A stretch of DNA of 64,000 bases, taken from NCBI RefSeq assembly GCF_045999315.1, contig NZ_CP174607.1:930001-994000 (forward strand). Direction: 5' to 3'. The DNA comes from Peredibacter sp045999315 (lineage in GTDB: Bacteria; Bdellovibrionota; Bacteriovoracia; Bacteriovoracales; Bacteriovoracaceae). Both the position numbers and the translations under genes were made by a program. Numbering within the stretch: position 1 is the stretch's first letter; each line of letters begins with the position of its first letter. Below, piece by piece: positions 48,270 through 56,581 of the stretch. The notes beneath the pieces are model-generated. The model worked only from the letters and a program-made list of their open reading frames with translations, did not search any database and was not told where the DNA came from.

Positions 48270-48827
48270 TTGGCATTTTACAAACGCTCTATTTTTTTGA
48301 TTAATCCATCATTCCAGCTGAAATTCAGTGTGGTCGTTTGTTCTATTATTCTTGCCTCTACCATCATTTATCCGATTATTATTTTTGACTTTTTTCAGAT
48401 GATTACGACCGCAGCTCCGGAATTACCGGCCAACATTATTGCTGCACGAAATGAATTGATTCTCTATCTCATTCTGATCCAGCTCGTGATTACGTTGCTG
48501 GCCTTCATTGTATTTATTTTCCTGACCCACAAAATTGCCGGGCCGATGTTTAAGCTCAAGAGTCATCTTGCTGCGATTCGTGAAGGTAAACCAATTACGC
48601 CCCTGACTTTCCGAACGGGAGATCATTTTCAGGACGTAGCTGAGGAAGTTAGTTTGTTCCTTGAAACTGTTTCCCTGAATCAGGAAAATGACTTTCAGTA
48701 TGTGGATGAAGTCGCCTCTTACATCGAGAACTTATCGGCGGCCGTTCCAGATGACAAAAAACCGATTTTGAACGAGATTTCCCGTCGGCTACTCGACATT
48801 AAATCCCGTTACAAAAAACCTCTTTAA
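48270..48827 (+). CDS. Membrane protein with HAMP-like domain
   Basis: 185 aa from TTG 48270 (AGGA about seven bases upstream). Two membrane helices (about 18-42 and 64-88) flank a short loop, followed by a HAMP-type linker (THKIAGPMFKLKSHLAAIRE, then GKPITPLTFRTGDHFQDVAE) and a helical tail. It lacks a methyl-accepting or kinase domain, so it is either a truncated receptor or an adaptor pairing with another protein. Its stop lies about 65 bp before the transglycosylase start, with a hairpin between. Confidence 0.7.
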   Translation: MAFYKRSIFLINPSFQLKFSVVVCSIILASTIIYPIIIFDFFQMITTAAPELPANIIAARNELILYLILIQLVITLLAFIVFIFLTHKIAGPMFKLKSHLAAIREGKPITPLTFRTGDHFQDVAEEVSLFLETVSLNQENDFQYVDEVASYIENLSAAVPDDKKPILNEISRRLLDIKSRYKKPL

Positions 48828-48855
48828 TTTTCCATTCAATGTTATACTTATTGGC

Positions 48856-48876
48856 ATCCATCCATGAGGGATGGAT
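48856..48876 (+). repeat. 8-bp hairpin upstream of the transglycosylase gene
   Basis: ATCCATCC (48856-48863), loop ATGAG, GGATGGAT (48869-48876), followed by TTTACTTTTC. It may be a weak terminator for the HAMP gene or a leader hairpin of slt. A -10-like TATACT at 48843-48848 precedes it. Confidence 0.5.
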
Positions 48877-48892
48877 TTACTTTTCGAGAGTC

Positions 48893-50983
48893 ATGAACTT
48901 TTTCCGAACTATCATTCTCACTGCTTTAAGTCTCAATGTTGCTCACGCATCGAACGGTGCTTACGACAACATTCTGAACTCCGATAGACTTCAACTTTCG
49001 CGAGCTGATCATATTATTGCTGAGCACATGGTGAACATGGTGAAGTTCACTGAAAAAGGTTATATCAATCAGGAAGTTTTAACGAAGGTCCTGAATGAAT
49101 CAGAAAAGTCTAAGAACTTTTCACTGTTTGTTCCTTGGCTTAAATCCATTCAACACATTTCTAAAATTAATGGCACGAGTGATTTCATCACCTACTGCCG
49201 CCAATACACAACGAGAAAAGAAACTCTCCCATTTGAAAGAGTTCTTGAGCGTCTCGCAGGCAACTATTGTCGCGAAAGAACACTCGAATCAATCGGTCGC
49301 GATATTGATAAGACCAAGACCTTAAGTGATGAGGCGACTCTCTTCATTCAGGAAAACCTGAAATTTTTCCTGACCAAAAAGAACAAAAAGAACTTCGCAT
49401 TTTTTGTTCAGTCGCAATCTGATAAACCTGAAATCCTTAAAAAGATCTCTCAGGAAGTGACCACTTATAGTGTTCGTAACGAGATCGTTCCTTCTCAGGA
49501 AGTCTTACAAGATATTCTTATCAACGAGCAAATCACCAAACTTATCCAGGACAAGGGCTTTAACCCTCTCCAACATCAAAACGTTTTTTATGCTGAATAC
49601 GGTAAGTTGATTGAACTTGGTTATAAGGCCATTGACAGCAAAGATGCCAATGAGAAGAAGATCAAAGATCATTTTAACTTCTTAAAAAACTATCTAGAGC
49701 TCAATCAAGATCACTTACCGGTTGGCCTTTGTCTTACTCGTATGAACGATTTCTCTAAATCGGTTTTTCGTAACGGTTACAAAGATCTTTCCCGCGATAT
49801 TTTTAAGTACATCGTTAAGAAGAACAATAAGGAAATTCAAGAGGACGCCCTGTTCTTTTATCTTTGGACTTACTTGTCCCTTAACGAGTTTAAAGACGCC
49901 CAGAAGCTCGCTAATCAGCACAATCTGATCAAGAAGAGCACCTCAATTATCGACCCTCGTCTTAAATTCTGGATTGCTTATATTCACGAAGAACTGAATG
50001 AAAAGTCGGATGCGATCGCTCTTTACGAGAACATCATCGTGAATCATCCGCTGAGTTATTACGGGATCATGGCGACCAAAAAGCTTCAGGTTTTAAAACC
50101 TGATTCGCAATATGTGAACTTTTACACGACAAATGGTGCCAGTGCTCAAGCATCGGTTGGCCTCGAACTGAAAAATCTTGATGAAGATCATATCGCTTCA
50201 CTTATTCGACTTAAGGCATGGTCTAAAATTGATAATGCCCGCTTCCTTAAACTGGAGCTTAAGCGTTTAAACAATCACAGCATGCCGGCCCTTCTGGTAA
50301 AATATCCATCGGACAAGCAGCAGCTCGTGAAGTCGGACCTTCATCTGATCAATGCCAAAATTATTCAGAATTCTCAGAACTATTTGGCAACGTTCCGTTA
50401 CCTGTATGAAGTCCTAGATAAAAAAGAAGTTCTTTTTAATCGCTCATTATTAGAAGTACTTTATCCAAAACCTTATATAGATATTTTGAATAAAGCACTT
50501 AAGAAAGAGGTCCTAGATCCAATCGTGGTGCTCTCTCTTATTCGTCAGGAATCGGTGTTTAATCCACTTGCACGCTCACCAGTGGGTGCTCGCGGACTTA
50601 TGCAACTTATGCCTGCAACTGCTCGTCGCCTGAAGCGTTCAGTTCGTGATAAGCATCTCGTTAATCCGGAAATCAATATCGAGCTTGGGACCAAATACTT
50701 TAAAGGTCTCGTTAAACGCTATGACGGGAACTTGGTGTACGTGCTATCCGCCTACAACGCCGGTGAAACACGTGTAGAACGTTGGAAGAACCTTTACTTT
50801 GATACAGACGCCACAATTCTAAAAAACATTGAGGCCATTCCGTTCTTAGAGACGCGCAACTACGTGAAGCTTATCTTTCGAAATATTTTCTTCTATAAAC
50901 TACTGATTAATGAAAAGCCGGACGTAGTTGATCCAAGAGAACTGAATCAGATCTTCGATGTAAAATTAGGTTTTAACAAATAG
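48893..50983 (+). CDS. slt: Soluble lytic murein transglycosylase (Slt70-like)
   Basis: 696 aa from ATG 48893, which starts a clear signal peptide MNFFRTIILTALSLNVAHA; the longer frame from 48839 would bury it. A long helical superhelix (about 25-520) is followed by a C-terminal SLT domain: VLSLIRQESVFNPLARSPVG (catalytic Glu), ARGLMQLMPATARRL, INIELGTKYFKGLVKRYDGN and LVYVLSAYNAGETRVERWKN. It cleaves peptidoglycan glycan strands to anhydro-MurNAc products in the periplasm. It links functionally to the MurNAc salvage genes at 33-35 kb. The 3' end overlaps a convergent gene by 37 bp. Confidence 0.92.
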   Translation: MNFFRTIILTALSLNVAHASNGAYDNILNSDRLQLSRADHIIAEHMVNMVKFTEKGYINQEVLTKVLNESEKSKNFSLFVPWLKSIQHISKINGTSDFITYCRQYTTRKETLPFERVLERLAGNYCRERTLESIGRDIDKTKTLSDEATLFIQENLKFFLTKKNKKNFAFFVQSQSDKPEILKKISQEVTTYSVRNEIVPSQEVLQDILINEQITKLIQDKGFNPLQHQNVFYAEYGKLIELGYKAIDSKDANEKKIKDHFNFLKNYLELNQDHLPVGLCLTRMNDFSKSVFRNGYKDLSRDIFKYIVKKNNKEIQEDALFFYLWTYLSLNEFKDAQKLANQHNLIKKSTSIIDPRLKFWIAYIHEELNEKSDAIALYENIIVNHPLSYYGIMATKKLQVLKPDSQYVNFYTTNGASAQASVGLELKNLDEDHIASLIRLKAWSKIDNARFLKLELKRLNNHSMPALLVKYPSDKQQLVKSDLHLINAKIIQNSQNYLATFRYLYEVLDKKEVLFNRSLLEVLYPKPYIDILNKALKKEVLDPIVVLSLIRQESVFNPLARSPVGARGLMQLMPATARRLKRSVRDKHLVNPEINIELGTKYFKGLVKRYDGNLVYVLSAYNAGETRVERWKNLYFDTDATILKNIEAIPFLETRNYVKLIFRNIFFYKLLINEKPDVVDPRELNQIFDVKLGFNK

Positions 50984-51723
50984 TGTGATGCTGGTCCTAA
51001 AACCATTAGGATCAGCGCCACAACCTGCGCCTCCCAAAAAGAAACTCCCATCACAAAATAAGTAACAGCGTGAAAAAGAATCAGAAGGATTCCCCATGCT
51101 CTAATAAGTTGCTGTTTCTGAACCACGAAAATTCCGGCAAGTTCAAATACGATCACAAAAACCCATATTAAAGATTGAAGACTCATCGGCATGTTCATGA
51201 TCGACAGGGCCAAGGAATTGTTCTCACCTTGAATGACCATGTTTCGGGCCAGTTGAAAGGTAAGAATTCCGTCAATACTAGACTCAATGACAATCCGGAG
51301 TTTCCAGAGACCCGACAAAAAGTAAGTGAAGACAAAAACACTGACGGCACTTCTGTGGGCCAATTGATCATTCTTTTCTTCGCCATTGATGAAACTTAAA
51401 AAGATGGACGAGAGGATCAAACCATGGAGACTGTGATCAATCTTTCCATAAGAGAAGAAAGCAGCAAAAAACAGGAACGAGAAAATGAACTCTCCCGCTT
51501 TCATCTTAGGATCAAAGGGACTACGAATGACTTGGACCCCAAAAATCAGTCCCAGAAGGCCCACAAAATAAACCAGTGAATCTGCATTTCTAAAAAACTG
51601 AAACCAACGAACGGGCCAGAGCCATTCAGGGTTTCCGCCGGTCATATGAAGTACGAAATCCATCCCATATAAAACGAGGATGATGAGCTTGAAAGCATAA
51701 AAAAGTCGAAGCATCTCTTTCAT
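50947..51723 (-). CDS. Polytopic membrane protein (HTTM-like)
   Basis: 258 aa, about six hydrophobic segments. It has HxxG-like and FLSGLWKLR motifs, and the pattern FHAVTYFVMGVSFWEAQVVA resembles HTTM/vitamin-K-carboxylase-like membrane domains and DoxX-type proteins. No catalytic residues can be named. The start overlaps the stop of the single-helix protein upstream by 4 bp, so the two are coupled and may form one complex. The 3' end reaches into slt by 37 bp on the other strand. Confidence 0.62.
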   Translation of the reverse strand: MKEMLRLFYAFKLIILVLYGMDFVLHMTGGNPEWLWPVRWFQFFRNADSLVYFVGLLGLIFGVQVIRSPFDPKMKAGEFIFSFLFFAAFFSYGKIDHSLHGLILSSIFLSFINGEEKNDQLAHRSAVSVFVFTYFLSGLWKLRIVIESSIDGILTFQLARNMVIQGENNSLALSIMNMPMSLQSLIWVFVIVFELAGIFVVQKQQLIRAWGILLILFHAVTYFVMGVSFWEAQVVALILMVLGPASHYLLKPNFTSKI

Positions 51724-52118
51724 TCGTTGCTCCGATGACGAAACGTCGCGAGAACTTTGTCCTTAAGGACTTCCTTACGTAATACGTAGTTCACAGGATT
51801 AAGTGTGCGTTTTGAGAGTGTAAAAGAATGTTCCTTCGTTAGAGTCGCAAGCTCCTTGATCTTTTGATTGATTGTGATGAAATCGCCTTGCTCCTGGGCA
51901 ACACCAAGTTCTTGGATGACCCAATACTCTTCCTCACCCTTAATTAATTCAGGAGTGGTGACAGCATAGTCGTGAATGACATCTTGCTTGTGTGTGTAGA
52001 GCGACCAGTGAAAGAAAGGAAACGCCTCGATCCAACCGTGCTTATGGGAATAGATCTGAGAGAAAAAGAAAAGACCGCTGAAAACTAGGATAATCGTCGT
52101 TTGCAGCGGTCTTTTCAT
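51720..52118 (-). CDS. Single-pass membrane protein paired with the HTTM-like gene
   Basis: 132 aa. An N-terminal hydrophobic helix (TTIILVFSGLFFFSQIYS, about 7-24) is followed by a soluble part with HKHGWIEAFPFFHWSLYTHK. A short segment of this kind, with a hydrophobic helix and 'FPFF-W-LY', is common in partners of HTTM-type proteins. Remaining residues are helical and charged. It lies 13 bp after ychF on the same strand, so it may be transcribed with prs-pth-ychF. Confidence 0.6.
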   Translation of the reverse strand: MKRPLQTTIILVFSGLFFFSQIYSHKHGWIEAFPFFHWSLYTHKQDVIHDYAVTTPELIKGEEEYWVIQELGVAQEQGDFITINQKIKELATLTKEHSFTLSKRTLNPVNYVLRKEVLKDKVLATFRHRSNE

Positions 52119-52131
52119 GAATACAATTTTA

Positions 52132-53241
52132 TTAAACGTTGAACTTGAAGTGGATAACGTCGCCGTCTTTCACTTCGTATTCCTTACCTTCCATTCTGAA
52201 TTTACCGGCCTCTTTAACCTTCGCTTCAGAACCAAGGGCGAATAGATCATTACAATGATAAACTTCTGCCTTAATGAAACCACGCTCGAAATCAGAGTGA
52301 ATTACGCCCGCGGCCTGTGGAGCTTTAGCACCTTTCGGGAAAGTCCAAGCACGAACTTCTTTCACACCAGCTGTGAAGTACGTGTACATATCAAGCATGT
52401 TGTAACCAGCACGAATCATCTTAGAAAGACCTGACTCTTCGATACCGATATCTTTAAGGAATGCTTCTTTTTCTTCTTTTGATTCAAGTGCCGCGATTTC
52501 AGACTCGATTTTTCCGCAAATGGTGATCACTTGTGATCCTTCTTTGGCAGCAATCTCACGAACTTTCTTCACGTGCTCATTTTCTTCAAGAATGTTTGCT
52601 TCATCAACGTTACATACGTAAAGCATCTTCTTCATCGTAATAAGATGGATGTCAGAGATAGCGTCGATTTCATCAGCATCAAGTGGAAGTGAACGAGCAG
52701 GAAGACCAGCTTCCAGAGTCTTCACTAGACGCTCAAGGATTGGCTTCGAGATTAGGGCCTTCTGCTGAACTTTCTTATCTTGAGACTTAAGATATTTATC
52801 AAGAGTTTGGATACGCTTCGTAACAGATTCAAGATCCGCCAGAGCAAGCTCGATGTTAATAACTTCAATGTCTGAAACAGGATCAACTTTACCAGCAACG
52901 TGCACGATATCGTTATCTTCGAAACAACGAACCACGTGACAGATGGCCCCTACCTGACGGATGTGACCAAGGAACTGGTTACCAAGCCCTTCACCCTTAG
53001 ATGCGCCTTTCACGAGACCTGCGATATCTACGAATTCAGTCACGGCCGGAATAACTTTTTCCGGGCCAACAAGTTTTGCGATTTTTTCCAAACGCTCATC
53101 AGGAACGTGAACGATCCCAACGTTTGGTTCAATTGTACAGAACGGGTAGTTCGCGGCCTCGGCCGGTGCCGATGTTAGTGCCGAGAAAATTGTCGACTTA
53201 CCAACGTTTGGTAGACCCACAATTCCACAATTCATACCCAT
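52132..53241 (-). CDS. ychF: Redox-regulated ribosome-binding ATPase YchF (Obg-like)
   Basis: 369 aa. Walker A CGIVGLPNVGKSTIFSALTS (residues 5-24), switch region FVDIAGLVKGASKGEGLGNQ, specificity motif NVDE (in MLYVCNVDEANIL, favouring ATP), and a C-terminal TGS-like domain with KEVRAWTFPKGAKAPQAAGV and IHSDFERGFIKAEVYHCND. Length is normal. AGGAG stands six bases before ATG 53241. It follows pth by 9 bp, the common pth-ychF pairing in bacteria. Confidence 0.96.
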   Translation of the reverse strand: MGMNCGIVGLPNVGKSTIFSALTSAPAEAANYPFCTIEPNVGIVHVPDERLEKIAKLVGPEKVIPAVTEFVDIAGLVKGASKGEGLGNQFLGHIRQVGAICHVVRCFEDNDIVHVAGKVDPVSDIEVINIELALADLESVTKRIQTLDKYLKSQDKKVQQKALISKPILERLVKTLEAGLPARSLPLDADEIDAISDIHLITMKKMLYVCNVDEANILEENEHVKKVREIAAKEGSQVITICGKIESEIAALESKEEKEAFLKDIGIEESGLSKMIRAGYNMLDMYTYFTAGVKEVRAWTFPKGAKAPQAAGVIHSDFERGFIKAEVYHCNDLFALGSEAKVKEAGKFRMEGKEYEVKDGDVIHFKFNV

Positions 53242-53250
53242 AGATAACTC

Positions 53251-53820
53251 CTAAGCTAATAGATTCTTCTTATTGTAAATTCCGACTTTATTTAGACCAT
53301 CTACCATAGCGGTTACGAGAGGGTCATGCAATTTCTGGATGAGAAGAGGCAACTGAATCTTCTGATCCCCATGAAATCCACCCAGAACCCAGTTTGAAAC
53401 GTCCCCATGAGGAGGACGGCCTATTCCGATTCGCATGCGAGCAAAAGAATCAGTTCCCAGGCAAGCGGCGATAGATTTCAATCCGTTATGGCCCGCTAGA
53501 CCCCCACCCATTTTGAAATGAACCTGACCAAAAGGGATGTCCAGTTCATCATGAATAACGAGAATCTCACTAGGCGCGATCTTAAAAAAGTTCGCCATCG
53601 GTTGCACCGATTCCCCCGAAAGATTCATATAGGTCTGGGGTTTTAAGGCGTAAAACTTGTTACCTTTAATCGAGGCCTCAGCGTATTCACCCTTAAACTT
53701 TGATTTCCAAATGGCATTTCCAAAAGTGGGAGTTTGATCCAGAAGCATCCAAGCAATATTGTGCTTGGTCTCTGCATACTGAGGGCCTGGGTTACCTACA
53801 CCAACAACTAACTGAAACAT
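53251..53820 (-). CDS. pth: Peptidyl-tRNA hydrolase
   Basis: 189 aa. It releases peptides from drop-off peptidyl-tRNA. Family motifs: VGVGNPGPQYAETKHNIAWM (catalytic His in KHN), YALKPQTYMNLSGESVQPM, ILVIHDELDIPFGQVHFKMG and GGLAGHNGLKSIAACLGTDS, then FARMRIGIGRP. Its first base lies 1 bp after the prs stop. The downstream neighbour is ychF. The gene order prs-pth-ychF is found widely. Confidence 0.96.
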   Translation of the reverse strand: MFQLVVGVGNPGPQYAETKHNIAWMLLDQTPTFGNAIWKSKFKGEYAEASIKGNKFYALKPQTYMNLSGESVQPMANFFKIAPSEILVIHDELDIPFGQVHFKMGGGLAGHNGLKSIAACLGTDSFARMRIGIGRPPHGDVSNWVLGGFHGDQKIQLPLLIQKLHDPLVTAMVDGLNKVGIYNKKNLLA

Positions 53821-53821
53821 A

Positions 53822-54766
53822 CTAGATGAACAGTGAGCTTACCGAATCATGGTTGAATGTTCGGTGGATAGCTTTCGCCAGGATGTCGGCAGTAGTGACG
53901 ACTTTGATTTTACTTAATTGTTTCGCGGCCTCAGAAAGAGGGATTGTATCAGTCACAATCACCGCTTCCAGTTCTTCACAGGCCGCGATTCTATCAATCG
54001 CTGGAGGTGAGAACACTGGGTGTGTTGAGGCAGCATAGATTTTTTTAGCACCATTCTTACGAAGGGCCTTAGCAGCTTGAACCAGAGTTCCGGCCGTGTC
54101 GATCATATCATCAATAATGATACAGTCTTTGCCGTTTACGTCCCCGATCACGTTCATAGCTTCAGCCACATTTGGACCAGTACGACGTTTATCAATTAGG
54201 GCGAGATCCGCCTCTAATTTCTTAGCATAATAACGAACGCGCTCTACCCCCCCTGCGTCCGGAGACACAGTGATAAGATTTGAGCGATCAAGGTTCTTCT
54301 CAACGTACTCAAGAAGCACGGGAGAAGCGAAAATATTATCGAACGGGATATTAAAGAAGCCTTGGATCTGACCGGCGTGAAGATCCATCGTGATCACACG
54401 AGAAGCTCCGGCCACAGTCACCATATCGGCAACAAGTTTAGCTGTAATTGGAGTACGAGGAGCACTCTTACGGTCCTGACGAGAGTATCCGTAATGAGGA
54501 ACCACGGCTGTGATTGACTTCGCCGAAGCTCGCTTAAGAGCATCTACGATAATCAAGAGTTCCATCAAGTTTTCATTAACGGGAGCGCACGTCGATTGAA
54601 TGACGAATACGTCAGCACCACGAACGTTCTTTTCGATTTCACAGTAGATTTCGCCGTTGGCGAAACGTCTTAATTGAGGATTTACAAGTGGGATGTCTAG
54701 GAATTCGGAGATTTTCTTCGAGAGGATAGGGTTTGAGGTACCCGAGACTAAAACCATTCGTCTCAC
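53822..54766 (-). CDS. prs: Ribose-phosphate pyrophosphokinase
   Basis: 314 aa. It makes PRPP for nucleotides, His and Trp. Signatures: VVPHYGYSRQDRKSAPRTPI (ATP site), TMDLHAGQIQGFF (metal/PP loop), SPDAGGVERVRYYAKKL, LIDKRRTGPN and DCIIIDDMIDTAGTLVQAA (PRPP loop). GTG 54766 is chosen because AGGAG lies six bases upstream. tRNA-Gln is 32 bp upstream on the same strand, under the promoter at 54898-54926, so tRNA and mRNA probably share one transcript. Confidence 0.97.
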   Translation of the reverse strand: MRRMVLVSGTSNPILSKKISEFLDIPLVNPQLRRFANGEIYCEIEKNVRGADVFVIQSTCAPVNENLMELLIIVDALKRASAKSITAVVPHYGYSRQDRKSAPRTPITAKLVADMVTVAGASRVITMDLHAGQIQGFFNIPFDNIFASPVLLEYVEKNLDRSNLITVSPDAGGVERVRYYAKKLEADLALIDKRRTGPNVAEAMNVIGDVNGKDCIIIDDMIDTAGTLVQAAKALRKNGAKKIYAASTHPVFSPPAIDRIAACEELEAVIVTDTIPLSEAAKQLSKIKVVTTADILAKAIHRTFNHDSVSSLFI

Positions 54767-54797
54767 TCTGAACTCCTGGAAGGATGACCTTCAAAAG

Positions 54798-54872
54798 TGG
54801 TAGGGGTGGCAGGGTTCGAACCTGCGCATGGCAGAATCAAAATCTGCTGACTTACCACTTGTCGACACCCCT
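54798..54872 (-). tRNA. tRNA-Gln (anticodon TTG)
   Basis: Cloverleaf on the minus strand: acceptor AGGGGTG with CACCCCT, D stem GAC/GTC, anticodon stem GCAGA/TCTGC with loop TTTTGAT (anticodon TTG), T stem GCAGG/CCTGC with TTCGAAC. The discriminator is A and CCA is encoded. Length is 75 nt. It stands directly ahead of prs. Confidence 0.96.
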
Positions 54873-54897
54873 ACAAGAACATAAATGCGTTCAAAGC

Positions 54898-54926
54898 AAT
54901 ATAAAGTACCAAATGCTTTTTTGCAA
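54898..54926 (-). promoter_or_regulatory. Promoter of tRNA-Gln-prs-pth-ychF
   Basis: On the minus strand TTGCAA (54926-54921), 17-bp spacer, TATATT (54903-54898). The start would be near 54891, about 19 bp ahead of the tRNA. Confidence 0.65.
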
Positions 54927-54968
54927 GCCATCCAAAAAGGGTTTTCAAGATTTTTTGAGTGGGATAAT

Positions 54969-54997
54969 TGGACACATCCGTAGGGATTTCTTATAGT
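54969..54997 (+). promoter_or_regulatory. Promoter of the large porin-like gene
   Basis: TGGACA (54969-54974), 17-bp spacer, TATAGT (54992-54997). The -35 equals that of the tRNA-Asn promoter. The leader is about 55 nt. Confidence 0.6.
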
Positions 54998-55056
54998 TTT
55001 TCAATACATTATTCCCATGCTGGTTTTCCGAACCACCAGAACACTATGGAGATACC

Positions 55057-56571
55057 GTGACCGTTAAAAGCTTGCGCTTAAGTTCTACACTTTTTATTTC
55101 TGCCCTAAGCATCAATTCTGCCATGGCCCTTCCAATTGATTGGACTGGGGTATTTGGGGTCGATACTCACAATATCGCTAATACTTGTCGTACTGGCGAC
55201 ACTATTGGCCCGGCTGAGAAGCCACTTCCGTCTGATGGACCTGCAATTCAAAGAAGTGGTACCCAGGCCCTTCGTAATGGTGACTGTGGAGCTTCTTTCC
55301 AAACCTATACTATGCGCTTGAACCCAAACATCATCGTTAACGATGGTGTGACTCTTAAAGGTGAGCTTTCAAGTGGTTACCTTCGTGGTGGTTTTGCTGG
55401 CGAAGATTCTGCCAACAACTACGATGGTTCAGGTAACAACGCCTACTTCTTCACGACTCCGGCCCAAAGAAGTTCTCTAAACGTTAACCAGATGTACATG
55501 GAGCTTTACGCTGATACAGCTCTGGTGAAAATCGGTCGTTTCGCTCGTGGTTTCGGGATGGGCATGATCTTTGATGACGGTCGTGATCCTTGGGACCGTT
55601 TCCTGACTATGTATGATGGTATCGATGCTGAAATGAAGATCGGTAACTTCAGCGTTGCTCCTTATTACGCAAAAATCTCTAGCTACAACGACACAAAAGC
55701 TAGACCTCAAGGCCAGCCAGTGGGTGACTTTGATGTGCGTGAACTTGGTCTCGTGGCAAAATACGATAACAAGAACAAAGATTTCATTGCCAGCATTCTT
55801 TATGCAAAACGCTCTTCTGAAGCGAAGAACTCACTTTATAACTCGACTACAACTGGGCCAACTCCAGGAGATGAAATTGATCGCGGTAAAACTGACGTAA
55901 CAATCATCGACGGTTTCCTTTCAAAAAAGTGGAACAAATTCAAAGTTACTGCTGAAGCAGCACTTATGACTGGTGATTACGGTGATGTATACGCAGCTGG
56001 AGATGATTCAAAAATCTCTGCTAACTCTGGTGTGATTGATCTTAAGTACGACCTAAATCCAAAATGGGACATGGGCTTCCTTGCTGGGCAAGCTAGTGGT
56101 GATAAAGGCTCTAGTGATAAATTCGAAGCTGCTTACATGCACCCGAACTTCCAGATTGCTGACCTCATGTTCCGCTATAACTATGCTGCTTTCAATGAAG
56201 GTGGAAAATCAATCTTCGATTCTTCAATCACCAACGCTCGTTTCTTCAAACTTTACGGTAACTACAAAACTGATAAGTGGACTTGGAAAGGTGCTTTAAT
56301 CATGGCGAATGCCCTTGAGACTGCGAAAGCAGGATCTCGTGCTTATCACCACGAAGAAAACTACGCGTTCAACTCTACTCAGAAACAAGACAAAAACTAT
56401 GGTTGGGAAATCGACCTAGGATTTGATTACCGTTGGAATCCAAACGTTACTATCGGTGGTTACTATGGCTACTGGATGGTGGGTGACTACTACGCTTTCA
56501 CAAACGCTGCTAAAGAACTGTCGCTCTCAAACGTGCACGGTGGCGGTCTAAGAGCAACTCTCGAGTTCTAA
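55057..56571 (+). CDS. Large outer-membrane porin-like beta-barrel
   Basis: 504 aa from GTG 55057 (GGAGA five bases upstream). Signal peptide with SSTLFISALSINSAMA, cut before LPIDW. The chain is a regular series of amphipathic strands with Tyr/Trp girdles (MYMELYADTALVKIGRFARG, NPNVTIGGYYGYWMVGDYYA) and Gly/Asn/Asp turns. It ends LRATLEF with C-terminal Phe. The size suits a 16- to 18-stranded porin. A Cys pair near the N-terminus (NTCRTGD and GDCGAS) could form a disulfide. The substrate is unknown. Codon use suggests strong expression. Confidence 0.8.
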   Translation: MTVKSLRLSSTLFISALSINSAMALPIDWTGVFGVDTHNIANTCRTGDTIGPAEKPLPSDGPAIQRSGTQALRNGDCGASFQTYTMRLNPNIIVNDGVTLKGELSSGYLRGGFAGEDSANNYDGSGNNAYFFTTPAQRSSLNVNQMYMELYADTALVKIGRFARGFGMGMIFDDGRDPWDRFLTMYDGIDAEMKIGNFSVAPYYAKISSYNDTKARPQGQPVGDFDVRELGLVAKYDNKNKDFIASILYAKRSSEAKNSLYNSTTTGPTPGDEIDRGKTDVTIIDGFLSKKWNKFKVTAEAALMTGDYGDVYAAGDDSKISANSGVIDLKYDLNPKWDMGFLAGQASGDKGSSDKFEAAYMHPNFQIADLMFRYNYAAFNEGGKSIFDSSITNARFFKLYGNYKTDKWTWKGALIMANALETAKAGSRAYHHEENYAFNSTQKQDKNYGWEIDLGFDYRWNPNVTIGGYYGYWMVGDYYAFTNAAKELSLSNVHGGGLRATLEF

Positions 56572-56581
56572 TCTTTTAATC

